Assembly: GCF_003947415.1 (NCBI RefSeq)
Contig: NZ_QHKL01000001.1
Location: 1,054,001-1,118,000, forward strand
Length of the DNA stretch: 64,000 bases
From: Amycolatopsis sp. WAC 01376
Lineage (GTDB): Bacteria; Actinomycetota; Actinomycetes; Mycobacteriales; Pseudonocardiaceae
Direction of reading: 5' to 3'
Numbering within the stretch: position 1 is the first letter of the stretch; each line of letters opens with the position of its first letter. The position numbers and the translations under genes are program-made. A model generated the notes under the pieces. That model saw only the letters and a program-made list of their open reading frames with translations. It was not told the origin of the DNA and did not search any database. Of the stretch, positions 1-7,778 are shown piece by piece.

Positions 1-452
1 ATCCGCCGCTTGTGGTGCCGCTTCTTCGGCCACGGGTCCGGGAAGAACAGCCGGACCCCGGACAGCGAGCCCGGCTCGACATGCGAGGTCAGCAGCACGA
101 CGGCGTCACCGTGCATCAGCCGCAGGTTCTCCACCCCGAGCTTCTCGGCACGCAACATCAGCTGGCCGAGGCCCGGTTCGTACACCTCGACCGCGACGTA
201 GTTGAGCTCCGGGGCGGCGGCCGCGAGCTGGGACGTGGTCTCGCCCATGCCCGAACCGATCTCCACCATGACCGGGGCCCGCCTGCCGAACCACCCGTCG
301 AAGTCCACTGGGCCCTCGGGCAGTTCGCCGACGGTGCGGCCGAGCGACGGCCAGAGTTCGTCCCAGGCTCGTTGCTGCCCGACGGTCATCCGGCCGCCGC
401 GGTTGACATAGCTGACCACGCTGCGCATCCGTGGCTGGTCCTCGTTTTCCAC
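1..452 (-). CDS. trmB: tRNA (guanine-N7-)-methyltransferase, C-terminus missing
   Basis: SAM-dependent enzyme that methylates G46 in the tRNA variable loop. Translating the minus strand gives VENEDQPRMRSVVSYVNRGG at the N-terminus, then the SAM-binding stretch VEIGSGMGETT and, at the window edge, RLFFPDPWPKKRHHKRR, the diagnostic TrmB motif. The gene is cut by the left edge, so the last part is not seen. The start is taken as GTG at 452, behind a G-rich stretch; ATG at 428 is the in-frame alternative. It begins 19 bp after the stop of the upstream hypothetical gene and may be cotranscribed with it. Confidence 0.92.
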   Translation of the reverse strand, partial: MENEDQPRMRSVVSYVNRGGRMTVGQQRAWDELWPSLGRTVGELPEGPVDFDGWFGRRAPVMVEIGSGMGETTSQLAAAAPELNYVAVEVYEPGLGQLMLRAEKLGVENLRLMHGDAVVLLTSHVEPGSLSGVRLFFPDPWPKKRHHKRR

Positions 453-471
453 CCACCCATTAAACGTGGGG

Positions 472-1047
472 TTACCGGACCGCTTCGAACTCCCCCAGCC
501 GCGAGCGCAGGCCCGCGAATCCGGCGACCGGGATCGGGGCCGGCGTCGTACTGGAATGGGCGGGGAGGACGTCGATCCAGCCGTCGTGACGGCTGGTGTT
601 CAGCACGGTGGTCGGGATCGAAAGTCCGGACGCTCCACGTTCGGAAGGCATGAACTCCCAGTAACCGGATTCTCCGTCCGCGGCCCACGGGACGAATTCC
701 CAACCTGGTCGCCTGCCGAGCAGGCCTGCGATGCGATCTTCGATGCGGAAACCGAGTTCCCGCGATTCGAGCCTGCCTTCCACGACGGCGCGAAGCCACC
801 ACGGCGCGGGAATTTCACCGTGCATTCCACTGGACGCGCGGTACAGCGCGACAACGAGATCTTCGGGTGCGCGGTGCACCCACGCGCGGCGGATATCGGA
901 TGGCCGCGTCGCGGACGCGACCGTGCGGGGCAGTTCGATCGCCTGTGACCATTCCAGGTCGAGCATGGGCTCGAGCCGGGGCTGCATACTTTCCGTGCGG
1001 GCTTGCGGGATCTTGCGTTCCACTCCCTGACCGGAATCCACCGTCAA
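472..1047 (-). CDS. Hypothetical protein, 191 aa
   Basis: No family recognised. The protein is soluble, without signal peptide or membrane segment, and rich in Trp and Arg (for example WWLRAVVEGRLESRELGFRI, then FVPWAADGESGYWEFMPSE). The start is TTG at 1047: directly upstream the minus strand reads GGAGGTGATCC, a near-perfect complement of the 16S 3' end, 6 nt before the TTG, which outweighs the internal ATGs at residues 21 and 28. It precedes trmB by 19 bp on the same strand, so an operon is possible, but this does not reveal the function. Confidence 0.72.
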   Translation of the reverse strand: MTVDSGQGVERKIPQARTESMQPRLEPMLDLEWSQAIELPRTVASATRPSDIRRAWVHRAPEDLVVALYRASSGMHGEIPAPWWLRAVVEGRLESRELGFRIEDRIAGLLGRRPGWEFVPWAADGESGYWEFMPSERGASGLSIPTTVLNTSRHDGWIDVLPAHSSTTPAPIPVAGFAGLRSRLGEFEAVR

Positions 1048-1182
1048 GGATCACCTCCGGGGCCGAAGAGCCGAAATAGGCTCATCCCGAGCATCGCCCG
1101 GTCGGGAACAGTATGTCCGCTTCCTGTGAGAGAAGCCACAGCCTCTTAACGTGGACTTAACTCCTTTGGAGGCGGTAAAAGC

Positions 1183-1935
1183 TCACGCGTCACGGCGATG
1201 GGTGATCATCAGCCCGGCCGCATACACAATCACGCAGATGCCGCCGAAATAAGCCAAATAACCCCACGGCCCCAACGGCGGCTCGAGTTTCAACATCGCC
1301 ACCGTGAGATCCGGTCCCGAAAACTGATTGGCCGCGAAGAACGGCATCCACTGGTAGATGTCGCCGCCCACTTTCGGAATCAGCACGACGAGGCCCTCGA
1401 TCAGCTGCGTCCAGACCAGCGCGAACCCGAGGGCGAACGCGGGGTTGCGGAACAACAGGCCGAGACCGACGCCGAGCAGCCCGGTCAGGAGGAAGGTCAG
1501 GCCCTGGCCCGCCACCGCGCGCCAGTCGGCTCCCGAAGCGATGCCCAGGCCGGCGGCCGGTTCGATCAGATACGCGACCGCCCACGAGCCGAAGCCCACC
1601 AGCAGCCCGATCAGCCCCGAGAACACTCCGACGACGGCGCCCTTCGCCAGCAGTGCGGGCACCCGCGAGGGCACCGCCTGGAAGGTGAGCTTCATCGTGC
1701 CCCAGTTGAACTCCGTCGCCGCCGCGAGGATGGCGAGGACCAGCACCACGGTGCGGCCGAGCGCGCTGGCGACCTGGGTCGAGTTGACGCCCGTCTGGCC
1801 TTCGAGCGGTACGAAGCCGAAGAAGAGCGCGGTGTAGGCGAGCGCGACCACGACCGCGATCCCCGCGCACCACCAGGGCGCGCGGGTGCTCAGCAGTTTG
1901 ATCCGTTCCGCGCGGAGCATGTTCGCCGCGGTCAT
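1183..1935 (-). CDS. ABC-2 type exporter permease (copy 1)
   Basis: About 250-residue membrane subunit of a two-gene ABC exporter. The N-terminus MTAANMLRAERIKLLSTRAP is typical of permeases of the BcrB/ABC-2 class, and about six hydrophobic segments follow (for example TVVLVLAILAAATEF and GVFSGLIGLLVGFGSW). The ATG at 1935 overlaps the stop of the upstream ATPase by 4 bp (ATGA), showing translational coupling. The region matches the second permease at 3002-3733 in length, order and motifs (RIKL, APWWCA/SPWWCA, TFQAVP, DIY.WMPF), so the two are a tandem duplication. Substrate unknown; a peptide, drug or lantibiotic-type export role is inferred from the family. Confidence 0.9.
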   Translation of the reverse strand: MTAANMLRAERIKLLSTRAPWWCAGIAVVVALAYTALFFGFVPLEGQTGVNSTQVASALGRTVVLVLAILAAATEFNWGTMKLTFQAVPSRVPALLAKGAVVGVFSGLIGLLVGFGSWAVAYLIEPAAGLGIASGADWRAVAGQGLTFLLTGLLGVGLGLLFRNPAFALGFALVWTQLIEGLVVLIPKVGGDIYQWMPFFAANQFSGPDLTVAMLKLEPPLGPWGYLAYFGGICVIVYAAGLMITHRRDA

Positions 1936-2852
1936 CGGACGACCTCCGGAACCGGGCCGGTGCCGTATTCGACGGCTCCGGCGGTGAGCTGCATGTACGC
2001 CTGTTCGAGCGAGCCGGTGAGCGGCTTCAGCTCGTGGAGGGTCGCGCCGGCGGCGAACGCGAGTTCGCCGATGTCGTCGCTGTCCATTTCGGACACGATG
2101 AGCGCGCCGTCCTCCTCGCGGAATCCGGCGCCCTTCTCGGTCAGCGCCGTCCGCAGTTCGGGCAGCTGGGGGCTGCGGACCCGGACGCCGAGGCCCTTCG
2201 CCCGGCCGATGAAGTCCTCCATCGTGCCCTGGTAGATCAGCTTTCCCCGGCCGATCACGACGAGGTCCTGCGCGGTCTGCGCCATCTCCGGCAGCAGATG
2301 GCTGGACACGAACACGGTGCGGCCCTCGGCGGCGAGCGCGTGCATCAGCTGCCGGATCCACACGATGCCCTCGGGGTCGAGCCCGTTGACCGGCTCGTCG
2401 AACAGCAGCACGCGGGGGTCGCCCAGCAACGCCGTGGCGATCCCGAGCCGCTGCGACATCCCGAGCGAGAACTGCCCGGCCCGTTTGCGGGCGACCGAGT
2501 CCAGCCCGACCAGCCGGAGCACCTCGTCGACGCGCTTGTCCGGCAGGCCGTTGGTCGCGGCGATCCACCGGAGGTGCTCGCGCGCGGTGCGGCCGGGATG
2601 CCGCCAGGTGGCGTCGATCATGCCGCCGACCGTCCGAAGTGGATCATGCAGTTCGCGGTAGGCCTTGCCGTCGATCGTCACCGTGCCCGACGTCGGGTTG
2701 TCGAGCCCGAGCATCATCCGCATGGTGGTGGACTTCCCCGCCCCGTTGGGGCCGAGGAATCCCGTCACCCGCCCGACTTCGGCGGTGAAGGAAAGGTCGT
2801 CGACGGCGAGCTTGTCGCCGTAGCGTTTCGTGAGTCCGGTGGCCTCGATCAT
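1932..2852 (-). CDS. ABC exporter ATP-binding protein (copy 1)
   Basis: 306-aa nucleotide-binding subunit of the BcrA/CcmA class. Walker A GPNGAGKST lies at residues 34-42, the signature FSLGMSQRLG near 140, and Walker B with LLFDEPVNGLDPEG near 160; a C-terminal extension of about 90 residues is usual for drug and antimicrobial-peptide exporters. It is translationally coupled to the permease at 1935. The protein is close to the ATPase at 3762-4700 along its whole length, including VGLTKRYG/TGLTKRYG and the LDPEGI.WIR stretch. Two stable hairpins at 2890-2983 separate it from the preceding exporter pair, so each pair is probably its own transcription unit. Confidence 0.93.
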   Translation of the reverse strand: MIEATGLTKRYGDKLAVDDLSFTAEVGRVTGFLGPNGAGKSTTMRMMLGLDNPTSGTVTIDGKAYRELHDPLRTVGGMIDATWRHPGRTAREHLRWIAATNGLPDKRVDEVLRLVGLDSVARKRAGQFSLGMSQRLGIATALLGDPRVLLFDEPVNGLDPEGIVWIRQLMHALAAEGRTVFVSSHLLPEMAQTAQDLVVIGRGKLIYQGTMEDFIGRAKGLGVRVRSPQLPELRTALTEKGAGFREEDGALIVSEMDSDDIGELAFAAGATLHELKPLTGSLEQAYMQLTAGAVEYGTGPVPEVVR

Positions 2853-2889
2853 CAGCCCTCCCTCCGGTGGATTCCGACATTACGCGGGA

Positions 2890-2928
2890 AAGGACCGGGC
2901 TGCCCCCCGATTAGGCGGCCCGGTCCTT
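2890..2928. terminator. Hairpin between the two exporter pairs
   Basis: Perfect 11-bp arms (AAGGACCGGGC at 2890-2900, its complement at 2918-2928) around a 17-nt loop, followed on the plus side by a T-rich stretch to 2940. It lies between the permease ending at 3002 and the ATPase starting at 2852. Confidence 0.6.
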
Positions 2929-2947
2929 GTTCCCCTTTTTCTCCCCG

Positions 2948-2983
2948 GCCGGACGTCTCACTCCCCCGAGTGAGGCGTCCGGC
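2948..2983 (-). terminator. Hairpin after permease copy 2
   Basis: Arms of 16 bp (GCCGGACG...CTCACTC at 2948-2963, complement at 2968-2983, one G.T pair) and a 4-nt loop. It lies 18 bp past the stop of the minus-strand permease and is probably its terminator. The uridine tract is poor, as is common in actinobacteria. Confidence 0.6.
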
Positions 2984-3001
2984 TTTCCCCTGTGGAAGTC
3001 C

Positions 3002-3733
3002 TTACGCGTCGCGCTTGTTCGCGACGAACAGCGAGATGACCAGCAGCACCAGCGCGAAGCCCGCGAAGTAGGCCAGCGATCCGGCCTGGCTCAACGGTGC
3101 TTCCACCCTGGCGGGCCCCGAACCGGTGAGGAACCTGTCGGCGACACGGAACGGCATCCACTCGTAGATGTCCTTGCCGATCTTCGGGATGAGCTGGATC
3201 AGGTTCTCCACCGCGAGGGCGTAGATCAGCACGAGCGAAATGGCCCCGGCGCTGTGCCGGATCAGGATGCCGACGGCGATCGCGATCACCGAGGCGAGTG
3301 CGAACACCACGCCGACCCCGGCGACGCTGGTCCACTCCGCGGCGGTGTTCAGTGCGAGGTCTTCCGGCCGCATGACCGAGGCGAGGCCCCAGGCGCCGAA
3401 CACGGCGATCTCGCCGACCACGAGCGACAAGATCGCGACGACGCCGGTCTTGGCCAGCAGCGCCGCGGTGCGGTTCGGCACGGCCTGGAAGGTGGTCCGG
3501 ATGGTGCTGAAGCGGTATTCGGTGGTCACCGAAAGCGCGGCGAGCACCATGATCACGGCCATGCCGAAGCCGTAACCGAACTGGGTCAGGCTGACGTCGG
3601 TGAGTTCCCCTTCGGGTGCGGCACCGGAGACGATGGCGGCGAAACCGATCACGACCGCCAGTGCGGCCAGCGCGCACCACCAGGGTGAGCGTGTGGTGAA
3701 CAGCTTGATGCGTTCCACGGCGAGCAGAGTCAT
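3002..3733 (-). CDS. ABC-2 type exporter permease (copy 2)
   Basis: 243-aa integral membrane subunit that starts MTLLAVERIKLFTTRSPWWC at ATG 3733 (an upstream in-frame extension reads through the ATPase gene in another frame and is not coding). Six hydrophobic segments are visible. It is the paralogue of the permease at 1183-1935, with the same RIKL/PWWCA start, TFQAVP and DIYEWMPF motifs. It follows its ATPase (stop at 3762) by 28 bp and ends before two hairpins. Substrate unknown. Confidence 0.9.
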   Translation of the reverse strand: MTLLAVERIKLFTTRSPWWCALAALAVVIGFAAIVSGAAPEGELTDVSLTQFGYGFGMAVIMVLAALSVTTEYRFSTIRTTFQAVPNRTAALLAKTGVVAILSLVVGEIAVFGAWGLASVMRPEDLALNTAAEWTSVAGVGVVFALASVIAIAVGILIRHSAGAISLVLIYALAVENLIQLIPKIGKDIYEWMPFRVADRFLTGSGPARVEAPLSQAGSLAYFAGFALVLLVISLFVANKRDA

Positions 3734-3761
3734 GGCTTTTCTTTCCTCGGAAGGTGAGCGG

Positions 3762-4700
3762 CTACTGGGCGGCTGTGACCACTTCGGCGGCTTCGGCTTC
3801 GAGACCCGTGTGGTACTCGACCGAATCGCCGGTGATCTGCATGAAGGCCTGCTCCAGGGAGCCGGTCTGCGGGCTGAGCTCGTGCAGCACGATCTGGTTG
3901 GCCGCGGCGATCTCGCCGATCTTGTCACTGTCCATACCGGACACGACGAGCGACTTGTCGGCGTCGGTGACCTGTGCGCTCGCCTGCGCCAGCGCGGCGC
4001 GCAGCGCGGGCAGTTGCGGCGACCGGACCTTGACCGTGTTCTCGGCGGCCCGCGAGACGAAGTCCTCGGTGGAGGACTGGGAGATCAGCTGCCCCTTGCC
4101 GATCACGACCAGGTGGCTCGCGGTCAGCGCCATCTCCGAAAGCAGGTGCGAGGAAACGAATACCGTGCGGCCTTCGTCGGCGAGCCGGTGCATGAACTTC
4201 CGGATCCAGAGGATGCCCTCGGGGTCGAGGCCGTTCACGGGCTCGTCGAAGAGGAGGACCTCCGGGTCACCCAGCAACGCCGCCGCGATCCCCAGCCGCT
4301 GCGACATGCCGAGGGAGAAACCGCCGGCGCGCTTTCCGGCGACGCTGGTGAGCCCGACGGTCTCGAGTACCTCGTCGACCCGGCTCTCCGCGATCTTGTT
4401 GGACTTCGCCATCCACCGCAGATGCGACCGAGCCGACCGGTTGGGGTGCACCCACTTGGCGTCCAGCAGCGCGCCGACCGTCCGCAGCGGTTCCTTCAGC
4501 TCGCGGTACAGCTTGCCCCCGATGCGCACCTGGCCCGCGGTCGGATTGTCCAGGCCGAGGATCATCCGCATGGTCGTCGACTTGCCCGCCCCATTGGGGC
4601 CGAGGAATCCGGTGACCTCCCCGCCCGCGACGGAAAAGGACAGGTCGTTCACCGCCAGTGTCTTGCCGTACCGCTTGGTGAGGCCCACTGCCTCGATCAT
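3762..4700 (-). CDS. ABC exporter ATP-binding protein (copy 2)
   Basis: 312-aa ATPase starting MIEAVGLTKRYGKTLAVNDL at ATG 4700. Walker A GPNGAGKST is at 34-42, signature FSLGMSQRLGIA near 140, Walker B VLLFDEPVNGLDPEG near 160, and the switch His in VFVSSHLLSEM. It is highly similar to the ATPase at 1932-2852. The divergent TetR gene at 4891 lies 190 bp away, and the gap could hold the exporter promoter, so TetR control of this exporter is possible but unproved. Confidence 0.93.
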   Translation of the reverse strand: MIEAVGLTKRYGKTLAVNDLSFSVAGGEVTGFLGPNGAGKSTTMRMILGLDNPTAGQVRIGGKLYRELKEPLRTVGALLDAKWVHPNRSARSHLRWMAKSNKIAESRVDEVLETVGLTSVAGKRAGGFSLGMSQRLGIAAALLGDPEVLLFDEPVNGLDPEGILWIRKFMHRLADEGRTVFVSSHLLSEMALTASHLVVIGKGQLISQSSTEDFVSRAAENTVKVRSPQLPALRAALAQASAQVTDADKSLVVSGMDSDKIGEIAAANQIVLHELSPQTGSLEQAFMQITGDSVEYHTGLEAEAAEVVTAAQ

Positions 4701-4874
4701 GTCTGCTCCCCTCGGCGACTGCGAAAACAATCGTCGTCCATGTGGGTGGTCGAGCGCGTCATCCTGAGGTGCCAACCTGATACCCGACCTGAGACGTAGC
4801 TTGCCGTCTCCAGGCGGCGTACGCGATCGGTGATCCCCCTGAGAATGACCCTGATTCGCCAGGGTTAATGAATC

Positions 4875-4890
4875 GTGGTTCAATAACCAC
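4875..4890. promoter_or_regulatory. Probable TetR operator
   Basis: GTGGTT-CAAT-AACCAC, a perfect 6-bp-arm palindrome that ends exactly at the TetR start codon (4891). The placement suggests autorepression of the TetR/SDR operon. Confidence 0.6.
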
Positions 4891-5469
4891 ATGGCGAGGC
4901 CTCGCACCATCACCGACGAACGACTGCTGACCGCGGCGGAGACCGTGATCGGCATGGTGGGCCCGGGTTTCACGCTCGCCCAGGTGGCGGCGGAAGCCGG
5001 GGTCGCGGTCGGCACCGTCGCCCAGCGATTCGGCTCGAAAAACGGCCTCTTGCAGGCATTGAGCCGGTTGAACACGCGGTCGGTCGTAGGGCGGATGCGG
5101 GACTGCGGCGAGCTCGCCGATCCCGTCGAGGCGCTGCGGGCGGCGGTCGTCGTGGTCTACGAGGGTCTGGGTACCCCGGAGACGGCGGCGAACCATCTCG
5201 GGCAGCTGGGGGTGGACATCGGGGAGCCGGAACTCCGTGCCCTGCTGGGTGAACATTTCACCGCCGTGGAGGCGGAATTGCGGCGGCTGACGCGCGTCGC
5301 GGCACGGGACCTGCCGGGCGCGCCCGGCGTCGTCCGTGCGGCGCGCGTGCTGCTGGGGGTGGCGAACGGGGCCGCGCTGGACTGGTCGATCCGGCCGAAG
5401 GGCCGAATCGCCGACCGGCTGGGGCAAGACGTGGACGCGGTGCTGACCGCATGGAAAGGAGTGTCCTGA
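4891..5469 (+). CDS. TetR-family transcriptional regulator
   Basis: 192 aa. The N-terminal helix-turn-helix spans about residues 8-55 (LLTAAETVIGMVGPGFTLAQVAAEAGVAVGTVAQRFGSKNGLLQAL); the rest is a variable ligand domain. The stop is immediately followed by the SDR gene at 5470 with no gap, so the two are one operon. A palindrome abutting its ATG (4875-4890) is a likely autoregulatory operator. Its ligand may be related to the SDR substrate or to the cargo of the divergent exporter; the sequence does not say which. Confidence 0.92.
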   Translation: MARPRTITDERLLTAAETVIGMVGPGFTLAQVAAEAGVAVGTVAQRFGSKNGLLQALSRLNTRSVVGRMRDCGELADPVEALRAAVVVVYEGLGTPETAANHLGQLGVDIGEPELRALLGEHFTAVEAELRRLTRVAARDLPGAPGVVRAARVLLGVANGAALDWSIRPKGRIADRLGQDVDAVLTAWKGVS

Positions 5470-6381
5470 ATGGACCGGAAAGTGGCCGTGGTCACGGGGT
5501 CGACGCGGGGCTGTGGCCGCGCGATCGCGGTGGAACTGGGCAGGCTCGGCTGGACGGTGTTCGTCACCGGCCGCACGACGCGCGAACAGCGGTCGCCGAT
5601 GAAGCGGTCGGAGACGATCGAAGACACCGCGGAACTCGTCGACGCGGTGGGCGGCCGGGGCATCCCCGTCCGGACCGACTTCACCGTCGTGTCCGATGTG
5701 GACGCCTTGAAGGCGCGTATCGAGTCCGAAGTGGACGGCCGGATCGACGTACTCGTCGACGACGTCTGGGGTGGCGACCCGTTCGCGGACTTCGAAGGGG
5801 CGTACTGGGACTCCAGCCTCGACGACGCGCTCACGCTGGTGCACAACGCGATCGACACGCACCTGATCGCGTTGCACCGGCTGCTTCCGCTGGTGGTGAA
5901 GCGGAAAGGCGGTCTCGTCATCGAGGTCACCGACGGCGACCACGACGAGTACGTCGGCGCGGGGATCCCGTACTTCCTCGCGAAATGCGGCATCCGCGCG
6001 ATCGGCAGGGCGCTCGGCGCCGAACTGAAGAAGTACGACTGTGTCGGCATGACCGTCACGCCCGGCTTCCTGCGCTCGGAAGCCATGCTCGACCACTTCG
6101 GGGTCACCGAGGAGACGTGGCGTGACGCGGTCGGCAAGACGGCGCCGGTCGACTTCGCCATCTCGGAGACCCCGGCGTTGCTCGGGCGAGGTGTCGCGAA
6201 GCTGGCGACCGACGCGGAGGTCTCGCGGTTCGCGGGCAAGACGCTCGCGTCGTGGACGCTGATGAACGAGTACGGCCTGACCGACGTCGACGGCTCACGC
6301 CCCGACTTCGGCAAGTGGATGGCCGAAGTCCGGGACGCGGGCAAGGATGCGGAGACGGCGGACCACGCCCTGTACCGCTGA
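5470..6381 (+). CDS. Short-chain dehydrogenase/reductase (SDR)
   Basis: 303-aa NAD(P)-dependent oxidoreductase. The cofactor-binding motif TGSTRGCGRAIA (residues about 10-21) is the TGxxxGxG signature, and YFLAK near residue 175 fits the catalytic YxxxK pair. It is somewhat longer than a classical SDR (about 250 aa), with extra sequence around the DVWGGDPFADFEG region and a longer C-terminus. Substrate unknown. It follows the TetR gene directly and is probably regulated by it. The usual active-site NAG motif is replaced by VDDVWGG, typical of the subgroup annotated simply as SDR-family oxidoreductase. Confidence 0.9.
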   Translation: MDRKVAVVTGSTRGCGRAIAVELGRLGWTVFVTGRTTREQRSPMKRSETIEDTAELVDAVGGRGIPVRTDFTVVSDVDALKARIESEVDGRIDVLVDDVWGGDPFADFEGAYWDSSLDDALTLVHNAIDTHLIALHRLLPLVVKRKGGLVIEVTDGDHDEYVGAGIPYFLAKCGIRAIGRALGAELKKYDCVGMTVTPGFLRSEAMLDHFGVTEETWRDAVGKTAPVDFAISETPALLGRGVAKLATDAEVSRFAGKTLASWTLMNEYGLTDVDGSRPDFGKWMAEVRDAGKDAETADHALYR

Positions 6382-6418
6382 GAGCGTGCTGGCGGGCCCG
6401 ATTTGGGCGGTTTTGCGA

Positions 6419-6470
6419 GGGGTCGTGAGTGGTAAAGAGGGTTAGAACGCTACTTGCCACTCACGACCCC
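6419..6470. repeat. Palindromic repeat, family A copy 1
   Basis: Arms GGGGTCGTGAGTGG / CCACTCACGACCCC around a core holding GTTAGAAC. It lies in the convergent gap between the SDR and VOC genes. The 47 nt from GGTCGTGAG onwards are identical to copy 2 at 41683-41736, and weaker similarity continues for about 50 nt downstream. Confidence 0.9.
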
Positions 6471-6541
6471 CGCCGAAAACCGCACATGTAGTCACAAAGT
6501 AGACATTTGCCGCCAGTGGCTCCCGTCGACCGTCCGGAACA

Positions 6542-6598
6542 ATGCCGTGAGGGCCTCCTTCCCTACTCTCAAGGTAGGGAAGGAGGCCCTCACGGCAT
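6542..6598. repeat. Palindromic repeat, family B copy 1
   Basis: Perfect 25-bp arms (6542-6566 and 6574-6598, starting ATGCCGTGAGGGCCTCC) with a 7-nt loop TCTCAAG. It stands next to family A copy 1 in the same convergent gap and could act as a bidirectional terminator. The second copy is at 45672-45720. Confidence 0.92.
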
Positions 6599-6622
6599 GG
6601 CACGTTGGCCTTGCCTTCACGG

Positions 6623-7036
6623 CTACTTCGTTCCGGCCAGCACGTCCAGGTAGTGCTGGTTGAACATGACGCCGAGGACGTTGCCGAAGGGGTCGACGAC
6701 GGCCGCGGTCACGAAGCCCGGCCCGCGCTCGATGATCGGCTCGTACTCCTTCGCGCCCTTCTCGAGCAGCTTCGCGAAGGCGTCCTCGACGTTGTCGACG
6801 GCCCAGTTCGCGATGGCTCCGCCAGGACCGGGCTGGGCCAGCGGCGGCCGGTAGTCGCCCCGGACCACGCCGAACTCGTGCTGGTAGTCGCCGATCCGGA
6901 ACTCGACGTAGGCCGGAGCGCCGTCGGGACCGTTGCGGACGAAGTACGGCTCGATCCCGAAGAGATCGGAGTACCACTCGATCGCGGCGGCCATGTCGTC
7001 GGCGTAGAACGTGGTGGTGGTGAGACCTCGCAGCAT
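6623..7036 (-). CDS. VOC-family (glyoxalase/bleomycin-resistance fold) protein
   Basis: 137 aa from ATG 7036 (MLRGLTTTTFYADDMAAAIE), chosen because GGAGGAGAAGG stands directly upstream; a longer reading to 7078 would run through this ribosome-binding site. A single vicinal-oxygen-chelate domain: Y-x-DD-x6-WY at the start, an internal GxxxYxEFRIGDYQHEFG strand and the C-terminal DPFGNVLGVM typical of VOC proteins. Such proteins are metal-dependent lyases, dioxygenases or binding proteins; the substrate is not predictable here. It stands alone between palindromic repeats and the two-component system. Confidence 0.88.
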   Translation of the reverse strand: MLRGLTTTTFYADDMAAAIEWYSDLFGIEPYFVRNGPDGAPAYVEFRIGDYQHEFGVVRGDYRPPLAQPGPGGAIANWAVDNVEDAFAKLLEKGAKEYEPIIERGPGFVTAAVVDPFGNVLGVMFNQHYLDVLAGTK

Positions 7037-7121
7037 TTCCTTCTCCTCCATCAAGTGGCTCTGGAGACAAGGATCCACCGCAAAGTGCTCACCGAATGAC
7101 CACTTTTCCGCAGAGATCGCC

Positions 7122-7778
7122 TCAGCTGACCCCGGGGCGCGCCAGACCGGTCTCGTAGGCGAGCACCACGGCCTGCACCCGGTCGCGCAGGTCGAGCTTC
7201 GACAGGATCCGCCCGACGTGCGTCTTCACCGTCGCCTCGGACAGGAACAGCGTCTCGGCGATCTCCAGGTTCGAGAGGCCCTTCGCGATCAGCACGAGCA
7301 CCTCACGCTCCCGTTCGGTGAGGACGTCGAGTTCGGCCGCGTCCCGCATCGGCTTCCCGCCGGCGCCGACGAAGCGGTCGAGCAGCCGCCTGGTCACCGA
7401 AGGCGAGACCACGGCGTCGCCCGAAGCGACCGCCCGCAGCGCCGACACCAGGTGATCCGGCTGGGTGTCCTTCAGCAGGAACCCGCTCGCGCCGCCCTGC
7501 AACGCCGAATAGACGTACTCGTCCAGGTCGAACGTCGTCATCACGAGCACCCGCGCCGTTCCGGCCTCGACGATCCGTTTCGTCGCCTCGACCCCGTCCA
7601 GCACCGGCATCCGGACGTCCATCAGCACGACGTCCGGCCGCAGTTCCTCGGCGAGGCGGATGGCCTGCGCCCCGTCGCCGGCCTCGCCGACCACCTCGAT
7701 GTCGGCCTGCGCGCCCAGGACCATCCGGAACCCGACGCGCATCAATTCCTGGTCGTCGACGACCACCACCCGTATCAC
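7122..7778 (-). CDS. NarL/FixJ-type response regulator
   Basis: 218 aa from GTG 7778. The receiver domain carries DDQ at residues 8-10, the phosphoacceptor Asp54 in VVLMDVRMP, the conserved Thr near 83 (VLVMTTFDL) and Lys near 105 (FLLKD). A LuxR-type helix-turn-helix occupies about residues 150-200 (LTEREREVLVLIAKGLSNLEI...ATVKTHV). The start overlaps the stop of the sensor kinase by 4 bp, so it is translationally coupled to it. Target genes are not evident from the window. Confidence 0.96.
   Translation of the reverse strand: MIRVVVVDDQELMRVGFRMVLGAQADIEVVGEAGDGAQAIRLAEELRPDVVLMDVRMPVLDGVEATKRIVEAGTARVLVMTTFDLDEYVYSALQGGASGFLLKDTQPDHLVSALRAVASGDAVVSPSVTRRLLDRFVGAGGKPMRDAAELDVLTEREREVLVLIAKGLSNLEIAETLFLSEATVKTHVGRILSKLDLRDRVQAVVLAYETGLARPGVS

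Noticed and set aside
1183..2568. A 461-codon minus-strand frame joining the permease to upstream sequence
   Set aside because: The upstream part is an out-of-frame reading of the ATPase gene. The ATGA overlap at 1932-1935 gives the true permease start.
6104..6460. Open frames starting MASSVLTLFTTHDP here and at 41543-41725, and MVSVVLTTLTTHDH near 52063
   Set aside because: The shared N-terminus is only the translation of the family A palindrome. The rest does not match, so there is no common gene.
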